Notes: generated from the sequence alone by a model not told the origin. Numbered from the stretch's first letter, positions 1-9,158 are shown. The stretch: 19,296 bases of DNA from UBA1731 sp963653155 (GCA_963653155.1 CAVJWR010000057.1:1-19296), one strand, 5' to 3'. Program-made: numbers and translations.

Positions 1-2
1 GG

Positions 3-1306
3 CTTCTCCAGTCGCTCAAGGATCAGGCCGAGATCATCCTTGCCATCTATGCCGGCGACATCGAGCACAAGAAGATGCGGGCGGATTTCGGGATATCATA
101 TGCGGATGATGCCCTGAAGCTCATAGGCGACCTTTCCGCGCTTGGACTTCTCGTGCGCGGCGTCGTGATTACGCGGTATACTGGCGAAATAGCGGCCCAG
201 CAGTTCCGCAAACGTCTGGAGATGCAGGGCATAAGCGTATGGTACCATTATGTTACGCAGGGCTATCCGGCTGACATCGAGACGATCGTCTCGGAGGCCG
301 GATACGGCAAGAACGAGTACGTCCCGGTGGAGCGTCCCATCGTTGTCGTCACCGCGCCGGGTCCGGGATCAGGGAAGTTTGCCACGTGCCTTTCCCAGAT
401 ATACCACGAGTACCGCCGTGGCGGCAAGGCCGGATACGCGAAGTTCGAGACGTTTCCGGTGTGGAACCTTCCATTGGAGCATCCGCTCAACGTGGCGTAT
501 GAGGCGGCGACGGTCGATCTCAAGGACTGCAACATGATCGATCCGTACCACCTTCAGGCGTACGGGAAGACATCCGTCAACTACAACCGTGACGTTGACG
601 CCTACCCGCTCCTCAAGGCGATATGGGAGCGCATGACAAAGGGCGAGTGTCCGTACAAGTCCCCTACGGATATGGGCGTCAACCGCATAGGTTTCGGCAT
701 AATCGACGATGGCGTAGTGCGGGAGGCCTCCAAGCAGGAGGTGATACGCAGGTTCCTCCGCTACCAGTGCGATTTCACGGATGGCCGCGTCTCAAGACGG
801 AGGACCGGGTGCCAGTGGTCGCCGCGCGTCAGGCGGCGCAGATCGCAAAGGATGCCGGCAAGGGCAAGGCTGGCGGAAACATCGTGTCCGGCGCCGCGAT
901 CTGTCTGCATGATGGGCGAATAGTGACGGGGCGCAATTCCGACGATCTCCATGCCTGCGCGGCGATGATGCTCAATGCGATAAAGCTGCTCGCCGGAATC
1001 CCGGAGCAGATCCCGCTCATAGCCCAGTCCATAATCCAGTCCATTACGCACGTCAAGCACGACATACTAAAGGGCGCATACACGTCGCTGAATCTGGATG
1101 AGGCCCTGATAGGGCTTGCGATTTCCTGCGCGACGAACCCTGCGGCGGCGATTGCGGCGGAGAAGCTGAACGAACTGCGCGGCTGCGAGGTGCACATGAC
1201 ACACATGGCCACGCCAGGCGACGAGGCCGGGCTTCGCCGGCTTGGATGCAGGTACACGAGCGATCCGTACTACGCGGTCACGGCCATATTCACGGCGAGG
1301 CAATAG
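3..1306 (+). pseudogene. DUF1846 / UPF0371 family protein gene, 5' end outside window, frame broken by a short internal deletion
   Basis: The reading frame is already open at base 3 and passes through the ATG at 75 without a break (residues before it read AGDIEHKK), so the true start lies left of the window. The product matches the UPF0371/DUF1846 family, about 500 residues in other bacteria, including the family-typical stretches VVTAPGPGSGK, FETFPVWNLPLEHP, NMIDP and SPTDMGVN. Its cellular role is not known to me. Near 790 homology jumps from this frame to the frame ending at 1306: the first part ends around DFTDGRVS and the second resumes at LKTEDRVPVVAARQ. Compared with family members I remember, about 15 residues (an alpha helix) are missing, which corresponds to roughly 46-52 nt and shifts the frame. 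Both halves are otherwise well conserved, so this is either a recent mutation or an assembly error. If the deletion is an artefact, this is an ordinary intact gene. Confidence 0.85.
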
Positions 1307-1368
1307 CCGTTGCGGGGCAAGTGTCGCAATTGGATTGGCGTGGCGGTTTTATGAAAGGACGGCAAAAT

Positions 1369-1707
1369 ATGGTCAAGGCATCTTTTGGGGGAAATCTTAG
1401 AGTGGCGGTCGTTCTTGCCGCCATTGCGGCATGCGCACTATCTTCGGGCTGTCGCCGCACCGACGTGCGCGACTTTGAGGTGTCGATCCCCGCATTGACG
1501 GCGGACAACGAGTCTGCCATCAGGCAGTCGCTTGCGATGTTTGGCGGCATCGACAAGTCTTCGTTCAGGTTCGACCGCGCTTCCAAGAAGCTATTCCTGC
1601 GCTACGATTCAATGCAGCTCGCGAAGAAGAACATCGAGATGGCCATTGCGAAAGCTGGCTTTGAAGCCAACGGCGTAAAGCCTGAGAGCATAGGCGTGGG
1701 CAAGTGA
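1369..1707 (+). CDS. small lipoprotein with heavy-metal-associated (HMA)-like fold
   Basis: The 112-residue product has a signal peptide with a hydrophobic core (VAVVLAAIAACAL) and a lipobox ending LSSGC, so Cys28 would be lipidated and the protein anchored in a membrane of the envelope. The start at 1369 is preferred because AAAGGA lies 9 nt upstream. An in-frame ATG at 1351 is the alternative, and the frame is open further upstream. The remaining 80 residues have an alternating strand-helix-strand-strand-helix-strand look (FEVSIPAL, an Ile/Ala-rich helix, FRFDRASKKLFLRY, then a second helix ending AKAGF). This resembles HMA domains such as those in copper chaperones. The CxxC metal site is absent, so metal binding is doubtful. 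It sits alone between the DUF1846 gene and alr. Function unknown. Confidence 0.8.
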   Translation: MVKASFGGNLRVAVVLAAIAACALSSGCRRTDVRDFEVSIPALTADNESAIRQSLAMFGGIDKSSFRFDRASKKLFLRYDSMQLAKKNIEMAIAKAGFEANGVKPESIGVGK

Positions 1708-1758
1708 AGTCTTCTGATTCCGGTTTGCTGCGACATGGAGTAGGTTAAGGCGGGGCGT

Positions 1759-2886
1759 GTGGATATGAGTCATTCGCTTCAGAGGCGTGTTTGGGTAGAG
1801 GTGGACATTGGCCGTCTTCGCGCCAACTATCGCAAGATCGCCGAGGCCGTGAAGCCGGCGAAGGTGTTGTGTGTGCTGAAGGCCAACGCCTATGGGCTTG
1901 GAGTTGAGCCGTACGCCGCCGCATTGGCAAAGTCAGGCTGCGTCGGCTTTGGCGTCGCAGAGCCGCATGAGGCTCTACAGCTGTTGCCGTTCGGCAAGCC
2001 CGTGCAGATACTTTCGTCTGTCCTGCCTGACGAGATAGAGCCCATGGTGGAGGCCGGGGTTACGTTGCCCGTCATCGATGTGCTTACGGCAAAGCTCATA
2101 GATCGGGCCGCGAAGAAGGTTGGGCGCAAGGCCACGGTACATTTCAAGATTGATACCGGAATGGGACGCCTCGGCATATTGGCGGCAGATGCGCCGCAGG
2201 CGATACGCGAGGTGAAGACGTTGCGCAACCTCGACTGCGAGGGAATATTCTCGCATTGCCCCACGGCCTACGATCCTGCCGATGGATTCGCCAACGACCA
2301 GATTGCCGTGTTCAAGTCCATATTGAGGGATGTCGCGCGGGACGGCATCACTTTCAGGAAGGTACACATTGCCGCCTCGGACGCGATCAACAATTTCCCC
2401 GCCGCGCGTAGGCCGCCGTTCAACATCGTGCGCACGGGCATCAATCTCCATGGCAGTTTCGACCCGAACGGACGTCGCGCCCTCAGGCTAGAATCGGTGC
2501 TTACGCTCAAGACGCGCGTAGCGCAGGTTCGTCTTCTGCCTGCTGGGACGACTCTTGGCTACGGCCGCACATGGTGTCTCTCGAAGCCGACACGGGTCGC
2601 GACGATTTCCGCAGGCTATGCGGACGGCTTGCCGTTGGCACTGACGAACCGTGGGCATGTGCTGATTGGCGGAGTGCCGTGTCCCGTCATCGGACGCATT
2701 TCAATGGACTACACGACCGTTGACGTCTCGAAGGTGCCCGACGTGAAGCCCGGTGACGAGGTGATTGCGCTTGGCGGTTCGGGGAAATTCGCCATAACGC
2801 CCGATGACTGGGCGGCACTCAAGGGAACGCATGCCTACGACATAATATGCTCGTTTGGCAATCGCGTGGAACGCAGATACTGTTGA
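1759..2886 (+). CDS. alr: alanine racemase
   Basis: Pyridoxal-phosphate enzyme interconverting L- and D-alanine in the cytoplasm, supplying D-Ala for peptidoglycan. The 375-residue length is normal. The N-terminal TIM barrel carries the PLP lysine (Lys41 in VLKANAYGLG). The barrel continues through FKIDTGMGRLG and FSHCPTAYD, and the C-terminal beta domain carries the catalytic tyrosine in SAGYADGLP followed by GRISMDYTTVDV, ending FGNRVERRYC. The start is either GTG 1759 or ATG 1765. An AAGG at 1747-1750 fits the GTG slightly better, but the choice is not decisive. The methyltransferase gene begins 8 nt after the stop, so the two are probably co-transcribed. No sign of damage. Confidence 0.97.
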   Translation: MDMSHSLQRRVWVEVDIGRLRANYRKIAEAVKPAKVLCVLKANAYGLGVEPYAAALAKSGCVGFGVAEPHEALQLLPFGKPVQILSSVLPDEIEPMVEAGVTLPVIDVLTAKLIDRAAKKVGRKATVHFKIDTGMGRLGILAADAPQAIREVKTLRNLDCEGIFSHCPTAYDPADGFANDQIAVFKSILRDVARDGITFRKVHIAASDAINNFPAARRPPFNIVRTGINLHGSFDPNGRRALRLESVLTLKTRVAQVRLLPAGTTLGYGRTWCLSKPTRVATISAGYADGLPLALTNRGHVLIGGVPCPVIGRISMDYTTVDVSKVPDVKPGDEVIALGGSGKFAITPDDWAALKGTHAYDIICSFGNRVERRYC

Positions 2887-2894
2887 GGTTGACG

Positions 2895-3743
2895 ATGTCC
2901 GACGATTATGAGCTGATGGATTCCGGCAATGGAAGGAAATACGAGCGTTTCGGTAACGTTTCGCTTGTCCGTCCCTGTTCACAGGCGCTGTGGCAGCCGG
3001 AAAACCCGATGGCGTGGAATCGTGCGACGGCTACATTCGACCGCGAGGACGGGAATCATTGGCACAATCGCGGGGCACTGCCGAAGGAGTGGACAATCGA
3101 GACAGCCGAAATAAGGTTTCGCCTGAGCGGCACCGATTTTGGCCACCTTGGCATCTTCCCTGAACAGCGGGCCCAGTGGAAGTGGATCCGAGAGATGATG
3201 CGCAACGCCGTACAAATGCGTTCAAAGGGAGGCCCTGCCCCATCCCTGCTGAATCTCTTCGCGTATTCGGGCGGAAGCACGATGGCGGCGGCGCTTGGCG
3301 GCGCTTCGGTGTGCCACCTTGATGCCTCGAAGGGCATGGTCCAATGGGCGAGGGACAATGCGGCGCTGAACGGCCTGAAGGAACATCCGATCCGTTGGAT
3401 AACGGACGATGCGCACAAGTTCATGGAACGCGAGATCAGGCGTGGCCGCCGCTACGATGCCGTGGTCTTCGACCCGCCCACGTTTGGCCGTGGCGCGAAT
3501 GGGGAGATGTACAAGATAGAGCGCGACTTGAAGAAGACACTCTCGCTCGTGAAGGGAATGCTTTCGGACACTCCGCTGTTTGTGCTGTTCTCGTCGCACA
3601 CGCCGGGCCTGTCCTGCACGGTGGCGGCGAACATAATCGGCCAGCAGTTTCCGTCCGCCAAGATAGAGACAGGCGAAATGCTCCTTGAGGGCAGATCCCT
3701 TCCGTGCCCGTCGGGAATCTATTGCCGCGCCGTTTTCCGATAG
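2895..3743 (+). CDS. class I SAM-dependent methyltransferase, RlmI-like
   Basis: Predicted cytoplasmic S-adenosylmethionine-dependent methyltransferase of 282 residues. The SAM-binding motif I region reads LLNLFAYSGGSTMAAALGG, followed by an acidic motif II (HLDASKGMVQWA) and the catalytic motif IV DPPTFGRG. This arrangement is typical of the RlmI/YccW type (Methyltrans_SAM, PF10672) of rRNA C5-cytosine methyltransferases. The N-terminal PUA domain of full-length RlmI is not visible. Relatives of this short form are usually annotated only as class I methyltransferases, so an rRNA substrate is inference. ATG 2895 is chosen because GAGG (2885-2888) lies 6 nt upstream; the frame is open upstream into the end of alr. 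It follows alr by 8 nt, suggesting one transcript. Confidence 0.9.
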   Translation: MSDDYELMDSGNGRKYERFGNVSLVRPCSQALWQPENPMAWNRATATFDREDGNHWHNRGALPKEWTIETAEIRFRLSGTDFGHLGIFPEQRAQWKWIREMMRNAVQMRSKGGPAPSLLNLFAYSGGSTMAAALGGASVCHLDASKGMVQWARDNAALNGLKEHPIRWITDDAHKFMEREIRRGRRYDAVVFDPPTFGRGANGEMYKIERDLKKTLSLVKGMLSDTPLFVLFSSHTPGLSCTVAANIIGQQFPSAKIETGEMLLEGRSLPCPSGIYCRAVFR

Positions 3744-3767
3744 CGATGGCGGCATCTTACTGTAGCG

Positions 3768-3782
3768 ACGGCGCCTCGCCGT
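3768..3782. terminator. GC-rich hairpin between convergent genes
   Basis: ACGGCG, loop CCT, CGCCGT forms a 6-bp perfect stem (extendable by a C-G and a G-T pair) in the 81-nt space between the methyltransferase (+) and the response regulator (-). The position suits a shared terminator, but there is no U-tract on either strand, so a factor-independent role is not demonstrated. Confidence 0.3.
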
Positions 3783-3824
3783 TGTAAGGGTTGGCGACGC
3801 TGCACGATCAGGCTTGCCGGGTTG

Positions 3825-4445
3825 TCATATCTTCAACAAATGCTTTTTGAGGGCGATGCCGACGGCTTCTGCGCGGTTTGCCGCCCCTATCTTCTCATAG
3901 ATTTGGTTGGCATGTTTTTTGACGCTGTCGACGCGGATTTTGAGGCAGTCTGCAATGTCGCGGTTTGAAAAGCCTCTGACGATCAATTCGAGAATTGACA
4001 TTTGGCGGTCTGTGAGCGCGTGACGGGGAGAAGAGTCGCAAAGAAGTTCGTGAAGTTCTTGCGAGACTACAGTCTCACCGCAGGCGACATGGCGAATCGC
4101 ATTAATAAGTGCGTTGTTGTCTTCGCTTTTTAGTAGTGCGCCGGCGGCACCGTTGTGCAATGCTCGTGCGATGCCGTCCGCAGCGCCGGCGCTGGTTATC
4201 AGCAGAATGCGCGTCTGTGGCCGTACCGACAATATTTCCTGCGTTGCAGCGGCCCCGTCCATTTTCGGCATCATGAGATCCATGACAACGACATCTGGTT
4301 TGTGGCGACACGCCTCGTCGCGAGCGCTGATGCCGTCATCGGCTTCGGAGACGACTTGCATATCAGGTTGGGTGTTGAGGAGTGACCGTAGACCGGTGCG
4401 GACGATGGCGTGGTCATCGACAATGAGAATGCGAATGCGTTTCAC
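3825..4445 (-). CDS. NarL/FixJ-type response regulator with LuxR-family HTH
   Basis: DNA-binding response regulator of 206 residues. The receiver domain (about 1-120) has the acidic pair Asp10-Asp11 in ILIVDDH, the phospho-acceptor Asp56 in VVVMDLMMPKMDG, the Thr/Ser position in LLITSAG and the conserved Lys in ALLKSED. The C-terminal LuxR HTH (about 140-200) has the usual LTDRQMSILELIVRGFSNRDIA and VKKHANQIYEKI. It starts with GTG at 4445, six nt after the kinase stop, with AGAGAGGA in the end of the kinase gene as ribosome-binding site. The pair is therefore almost certainly one operon and the cognate partner is the kinase. Targets are not identifiable from sequence. The divergent secreted-protein genes at 6655 onward are the obvious candidates. 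Confidence 0.95.
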   Translation of the reverse strand: MKRIRILIVDDHAIVRTGLRSLLNTQPDMQVVSEADDGISARDEACRHKPDVVVMDLMMPKMDGAAATQEILSVRPQTRILLITSAGAADGIARALHNGAAGALLKSEDNNALINAIRHVACGETVVSQELHELLCDSSPRHALTDRQMSILELIVRGFSNRDIADCLKIRVDSVKKHANQIYEKIGAANRAEAVGIALKKHLLKI

Positions 4446-4451
4446 TAATCA

Positions 4452-6527
4452 CTAATCCTCTCTTTCGTCGCTTTCGTCAACAAGTTGAAATGATAACGTG
4501 GCGTACGTTCCATGTCCGGAGCTGCTTGCTATGTCAAACGTGCCATTGTGCTTCTTTGTACGCTCTCGAATGCCTTGAAGCCCGAAATGCCCTTCGTCGA
4601 AACCAGGGCAGTTACGGGGATCGAAGCCGCAACCGTTGTCACGTACTGAAAGGTGGAACTCATCGCCATCAAGGCAGCCGGCGATTCTAATGCGGGATGC
4701 ATGGCCATGGCGTAAGGCATTGGAGGCAAGTTCACGCACGATACGCAATATGGCATATGTTGTGTTGTCGGATAGGCGTTCGCGAGGAACGTTGACGCGG
4801 ACGGAAAAAGAGGCTGAATTTCCGAGTGGGAGCAGGGTGCGCCGGATTGCCTCGTCTATTTCAATCTCGTCGAGGGCATCGTTACGCAAGTCCCAGATGC
4901 AATTCTTTAGCTCTGAGCGGCATGCCTTGAGTGATTTCGAGGCGTAGGCCAGGTGCTTGGCTTGGGCCGCAGGGTCGTTGGCGAGGTTTGAGACGGCGTC
5001 GATTTCCATGGAGACGCCAGTCAGCCCTTGGGAAAGAGAGTCGTGAAGCTCAACGGCCAGCCGTGTTCGTTCCCTTACTTTAGAATTGGACTCTACACGC
5101 GCGAGGATCTCCTTTTTTAGTTGGCGTTCACGTCTCCGCATGGCTTTGCGTAGAAGCAAGTTCCAGAATAAAATTGAAAGCAGCGCGGCAAAGGCAATGA
5201 AGAGGGCAAGGATGAGTCTACGAGGAGTCCACCATGGTGGTCTTGATATAACGGCAATGTCATCGGCCGTACGGAGTACGAGCGTCAATCCTTGAATCTG
5301 AGGGAATGCTATGTATGGGGTCCAGTTTTCGCTGTCAAGGATACAAATGCCCGTCGCTTCTATCTCGTATCCGATATCAACGAGCTTCATGGCGTCTGGA
5401 ACTGAGCTGATGTCAATCGGTATGGTGAATACATCGCTTGCGAGATAGATGCGTCCCTCGTGGCTTTCCTCGGTAGACACGGCCTTTACGACACCTTTTA
5501 GGCGAATCTGCTGGCCGTATCGCGTTGCGTTGAATTGCGGTTTTCCTTCGTTGTTCGCAAGGAGTTCGCGGGCAGTTGTTGCGATGGGGCTTGGTTGTTT
5601 GACAGGAGTGCCCATGGTTAATCGCCACATCGCGCGTATCAGATTGATTCTGAAAAGGTTGGATGCAGGCAATCCTACGGCTTCTATGACATCGCCGCAG
5701 CGAGGCGGGTGCGGTTCCGCCAGGCGCAGTTCGGTGAGCATACCGCCATGATTTCCTATCAGGACACGTTCGCCGTTTTGCCAGACGGCAAGAACGGTGC
5801 CGATGGCTCGGCAACGTCCGTGGCGGGCAATGTGTGATGGTTGGAGCGTTTCCAGATCTCGAATGCTAGGTACATCAAACGGATCGTCTTCAGCGGGGAC
5901 GATCAAACGGATTGCCGATGGATCAGAAACGCATAGTTTGCGGCCAGACCAAAGCCTTGAGCCGATTAAGGCCTGGATGCAAATGCCCGTGATTTCTATT
6001 TGCGCGCCAATCATAGACCGGTAGTGGCGTTCACTCTCGGATGTGTGAGGGATAACCAGATATAGACTGTCGTTGCCGTCGGCCAGTGAGAGAAAAAGAC
6101 ATCCCTTGTCGATTTCATCAACAAGGATATCGCGCAGTGTGCAGTGCGTGCGAACGAGGCGATTGTCAAATCGACCGTCTGAAAGCTCTGCGAGAGACGC
6201 ATCGTGTGGCTTTGGAGCATCTTTGTGCCCAAGGGTCGTTATCCGCTTGCAATTTCTTCGGATTCGCCCATTTGAGCCGAAGTCAGTCCATCCACGTGCC
6301 TGTATGATGTCGCCTGGATTGGGGATCTGGAATGGATTTTGCGTTTCGTTGAACAGGCATACGGCTCCGGAGTGGTTCTCTATGGCAATGTGTCCGCCGA
6401 AACGTTTCGACGAGTACGAAACAATGCCGGTCAGATCGAATCTCAGCTCGGACGTGTCGGTTGCCGCAAGCTCGGTGAAGTTAGTGATGAGACTACTGGC
6501 AAAAAGGAATGGTGCAAGGTAAAGCAT
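4452..6527 (-). CDS. membrane sensor histidine kinase (HisKA_3/HATPase_c) with repeated OB-fold-like periplasmic modules
   Basis: The 691-residue product starts with a hydrophobic export segment (LYLAPFLFASSLI). About 400 residues follow that look like several beta-rich OB-fold-type units: successive stretches with patterns such as LTGIVSYSS...GDIIQARGW, CLFLSLADG...QIEITGICI, GTVLAVWQNGERVLI...GDVIEAVG and LKGVVKAVS...YEIEATGICI. One transmembrane helix (about residues 438-461, LILALFIAFAALLSILFW) leads to a cytoplasmic HisKA_3 dimerisation domain with phospho-acceptor His495 in AVELHDSLSQG. A GHKL ATPase follows: N-box in ELASNALRHG, G1 box RDNGCGFD, and GHFGLQGIRER. It phosphorylates the NarL-type regulator downstream. 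The ligand sensed is unknown. An extended -10 lies exactly 7 nt before the ATG with no visible Shine-Dalgarno, suggesting a leaderless message. Confidence 0.93.
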   Translation of the reverse strand: MLYLAPFLFASSLITNFTELAATDTSELRFDLTGIVSYSSKRFGGHIAIENHSGAVCLFNETQNPFQIPNPGDIIQARGWTDFGSNGRIRRNCKRITTLGHKDAPKPHDASLAELSDGRFDNRLVRTHCTLRDILVDEIDKGCLFLSLADGNDSLYLVIPHTSESERHYRSMIGAQIEITGICIQALIGSRLWSGRKLCVSDPSAIRLIVPAEDDPFDVPSIRDLETLQPSHIARHGRCRAIGTVLAVWQNGERVLIGNHGGMLTELRLAEPHPPRCGDVIEAVGLPASNLFRINLIRAMWRLTMGTPVKQPSPIATTARELLANNEGKPQFNATRYGQQIRLKGVVKAVSTEESHEGRIYLASDVFTIPIDISSVPDAMKLVDIGYEIEATGICILDSENWTPYIAFPQIQGLTLVLRTADDIAVISRPPWWTPRRLILALFIAFAALLSILFWNLLLRKAMRRRERQLKKEILARVESNSKVRERTRLAVELHDSLSQGLTGVSMEIDAVSNLANDPAAQAKHLAYASKSLKACRSELKNCIWDLRNDALDEIEIDEAIRRTLLPLGNSASFSVRVNVPRERLSDNTTYAILRIVRELASNALRHGHASRIRIAGCLDGDEFHLSVRDNGCGFDPRNCPGFDEGHFGLQGIRERTKKHNGTFDIASSSGHGTYATLSFQLVDESDERED

Positions 6528-6534
6528 GATGCTT

Positions 6535-6543
6535 ATTATATCA
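6535..6543 (-). promoter_or_regulatory. extended -10 promoter of the kinase-regulator operon
   Basis: On the minus strand TGATATAAT, a perfect TGnTATAAT extended -10, lies with its hexamer 7 nt before the kinase ATG. No good TTGACA-like -35 is seen. Transcription would begin at or within a base or two of the start codon. Confidence 0.6.
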
Positions 6544-6580
6544 AAATGGAGAAGTATGGCAGTAGCCCCCTAAAGTGGAA

Positions 6581-6610
6581 TTGTTTGTGGAGAATGCGAT
6601 TTGCTACAAT
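6581..6610 (+). promoter_or_regulatory. probable promoter for the secreted-protein genes
   Basis: TTGTTT (6581-6586), an 18-nt spacer, and TGCTACAAT (6602-6610), an extended -10 with one mismatch in the hexamer. It lies 45 nt before the ATG at 6655, within the 127-nt region divergent from the kinase gene. Confidence 0.45.
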
Positions 6611-6639
6611 GCGAACCAAAGGATAACTTTGGGCTTAAA

Positions 6640-6644
6640 GGAGG
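6640..6644 (+). promoter_or_regulatory. strong Shine-Dalgarno deciding the start at 6655
   Basis: GGAGG within AAAGGAGGA, 10 nt before ATG 6655. It sets the start there rather than at upstream in-frame codons, and places the signal peptide at the N-terminus. Confidence 0.8.
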
Positions 6645-6654
6645 AACTCATATC

Positions 6655-9158
6655 ATGTCACACAAATTGGTTTTATGTTGCGCGTATGTCGTGTTCGCTG
6701 TTTGTGCAACCTGTGTGGGGATTGCCGAGGCACACGTTCAGATGGGCGAGAATGTCGTGCTGAACGGAAGGCTTGAGGCTGATCAGCTTCCGTTCCCGCA
6801 GTACTGGAATGCGCGTGAGGGAACGGTTCGATACATTAGGGATGGAGGCCCTGATGGGCTTGCTGTGATTCGGATTGCGCCTGGGCGGCGAACTGAGGTT
6901 GGGGTCAGCCAGATGGGCCTCCAAACGGCCTCTAATGGACTCTATCGAATCAGCCTTCGCTACCGAGCGCAGAATGCCGCATTCACCACATGTCAGATCG
7001 GAATCGCGGCTGGCCGGTGGGAGGTGTTCGACGGAATTGATCTACCCAGTGGAACGTGCGACTGGCGCACTATCGAAGGGACTGTAAAGGCGATCGACTA
7101 TCCTAAAGCCAATACGCATTTTCTCATCTTCTATACAATTGGACTTAGCTCGGGATTTGTCGAATTCGCGGACATCCGGCTTTCTCCGGCTGATGAGTGT
7201 ACTGCACGGCATACATCCACGTCGTCACTTGTCTCTGCGGCGCGGACGATTCGTCTTGTCCCGATCGCACCACGCCTTGATGAAATACATGAGGGAGAGC
7301 GCACTGTTGAGTTTCGCTTCTTCGGAACAATGCCGGATGGCATTTCCGAAAGCGACTGCGTTGCCATCTTTGACTTTGGAGATGTTGGCATAGTGGAATT
7401 GCCGATTCAACGAGATCCGATTCGGCTGGCTGTTCCCGTGGGTACCTCAGGAGGGGACATGACGGCAAAGATTGTTGTGAAATCAACAGGGGAAGAACTT
7501 TTCCGGCGAGTGTTCCCTTATGGTTTTAAAATTGCCTTGAAGGCTCCACCCGCAGAGAGACGGCTCAATAACCTGTGTACGGAAATCTACCGCAAGAAGC
7601 TGCTGCCCGGACGCCATGCGCTTTCGGTTGGCTGCGAACATAGGGCTTGGCATTACATTTCTGCGCCGGGCGTCGTCATGCTCGATGGCAGAACCGTTGT
7701 CGATGACACATTCCCGCGTCACGAGACGTTCCGTGAGCTTGAGCCGGGAGACCACGAGCTTGTCTTTGATCTTCCTAACGGAGGAGAGGCTATCGTTCGT
7801 CGTGTGTCTGAGATATTCAACTTCTGTTCTGGCGTGAACAACCCGATTGCCGGATACGGTGTGTTCGATTGGGAGTTCACCAAGAGGCACGTTGTCGGTG
7901 CGGTGACAACCCACAACTGTCCTCGTCTCAAGAGCCAAAATGAAGAACTTAAGCGTCTTGGCGGCATCGTGTTGCAGCAATTCAAGTCGTCGAATATCGC
8001 AAACGGCGACGATTTCATCGGAAGGGCGGAGAAAAGCTGGGGGCTTCGCCCAGGTACAAACTACGATGGCGTGACGGCGGATGAGCAGTACCTCGCGCAA
8101 AGCGATATGATGACGCGCTACGCGGATGGGCTTTGGCGTATGCATGGCAACGCCTGTACGCGGGGAAAGCGCATCTATTCGTGGTTTGTCGGGAATCCGG
8201 CAGTAGACGGCGTTGACCATGATGCTCTTGCGGCGGCCGTCAACGCCACCGGTGGCCAAGGGAAGGCACTGTACGAAATGTATTTCCCGACACGGGCGAC
8301 TGAGACGGAAGCCCGTACGTACATTGCCACGCGAATGCATGCGACGTTGGCGAAATACGATCTTTTCTGCCCAGGCATCCTTCCGAGACTGGGATTCATC
8401 TTCGGAAACTTCAACACCACGACATTCATCACCCTTTGGACGCATCCGCAGGTTGATTACAAATACTATCTTGATATGCAGTGGAACATGCTCGCGAACG
8501 ACCCTGCCTTCGATGGCATTGGTACAACAGGCTATTGGGGTTCGCATGATGCGGACGAGGAACTTCACCGCTGGAGCTTTCTCCTTGCGAGGCATTATGT
8601 CGTAGAAGGACGTACCGATATGCTTTCGGCGGCCTACGGACTAAAGTACAATGGGCTTGTGGCGGACGGCGACTTTACCGAAGACCTCAAACGGTGGCAG
8701 TATACTCCCGGCATCGTGCCGATGACGATTGAGGGTCTTGGTGGTTTGTCGCAAAGCCGTTGGGGTGGAACCGAAGGCACAGGTGATACATGCGCGGCAT
8801 TCCCTGTCAAGGTGGCGAACGCGACATCATCCGTGTCACAACGCATTCGTGGACTTGTTCCGGGTCGCTGGTATCGTCTGACTTTCTGTTCATTCAATGT
8901 TGCGGACATGATATCGCGCAAGATGAACAAGTATCTGCATGGCGTTGTCGCCGACATTGGACAAGGTGCTGTTCGTGCCCCGTCGAGGTCGTGGACGGAT
9001 TTTGAGAATTCGGCACGAGGATCGCAGAATGGCGGCACTGCACGCGCAAACCTGCACGTGGTCACGTTCCGTGCGACGGCAGACGAGACTGTCTTGTCTA
9101 TTTCGGACGTGGATGCCCGTGCTGGGGATCGCATAGGCGTCAACTTTATTTCCATAAA
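6655..9158 (+). CDS. large secreted protein, putative glycoside-hydrolase-like with carbohydrate-binding-like ends; 3' end in scaffold gap
   Basis: At least 834 residues are visible. A signal peptide (VLCCAYVVFAVCATCVG, cleavage likely after AEA) is followed by a beta-sandwich-like domain (about 30-190: VVLNGRLEADQLPFPQYW ... FVEFADIRLSP) of the kind seen in carbohydrate-binding modules. A central region (about 300-660) looks like an alpha/beta barrel with acidic motifs such as GVTADEQY (Asp476, Glu477), KALYEMYFPT and GTTGYWGSHDADEE (631-636). A second binding-like domain begins at VADGDFTEDLKRWQ (about 670) and ends GVNFISI at the gap. The stop is not visible; the family-like end suggests it falls soon after 9158. 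I do not recognise a named glycosidase family, so polysaccharide degradation is inference from architecture. The frame appears to run on past the Ns, but the sequence there starts a new signal peptide. Confidence 0.8.

Noticed and set aside
4444..4457. Short direct repeat (CACTAAT-CACTAAT) at the kinase/regulator junction
   Set aside because: Two 7-nt units that consist of the stop codon and the start region of overlapping genes; too short to support a function.
7483..8595. Long open frame of 370 codons on the minus strand inside the secreted-protein gene
   Set aside because: It lies wholly opposite a signal-peptide-bearing gene with a strong Shine-Dalgarno, is rich in Arg/His/Cys, and shows no recognisable domain; typical shadow of a GC-rich gene.
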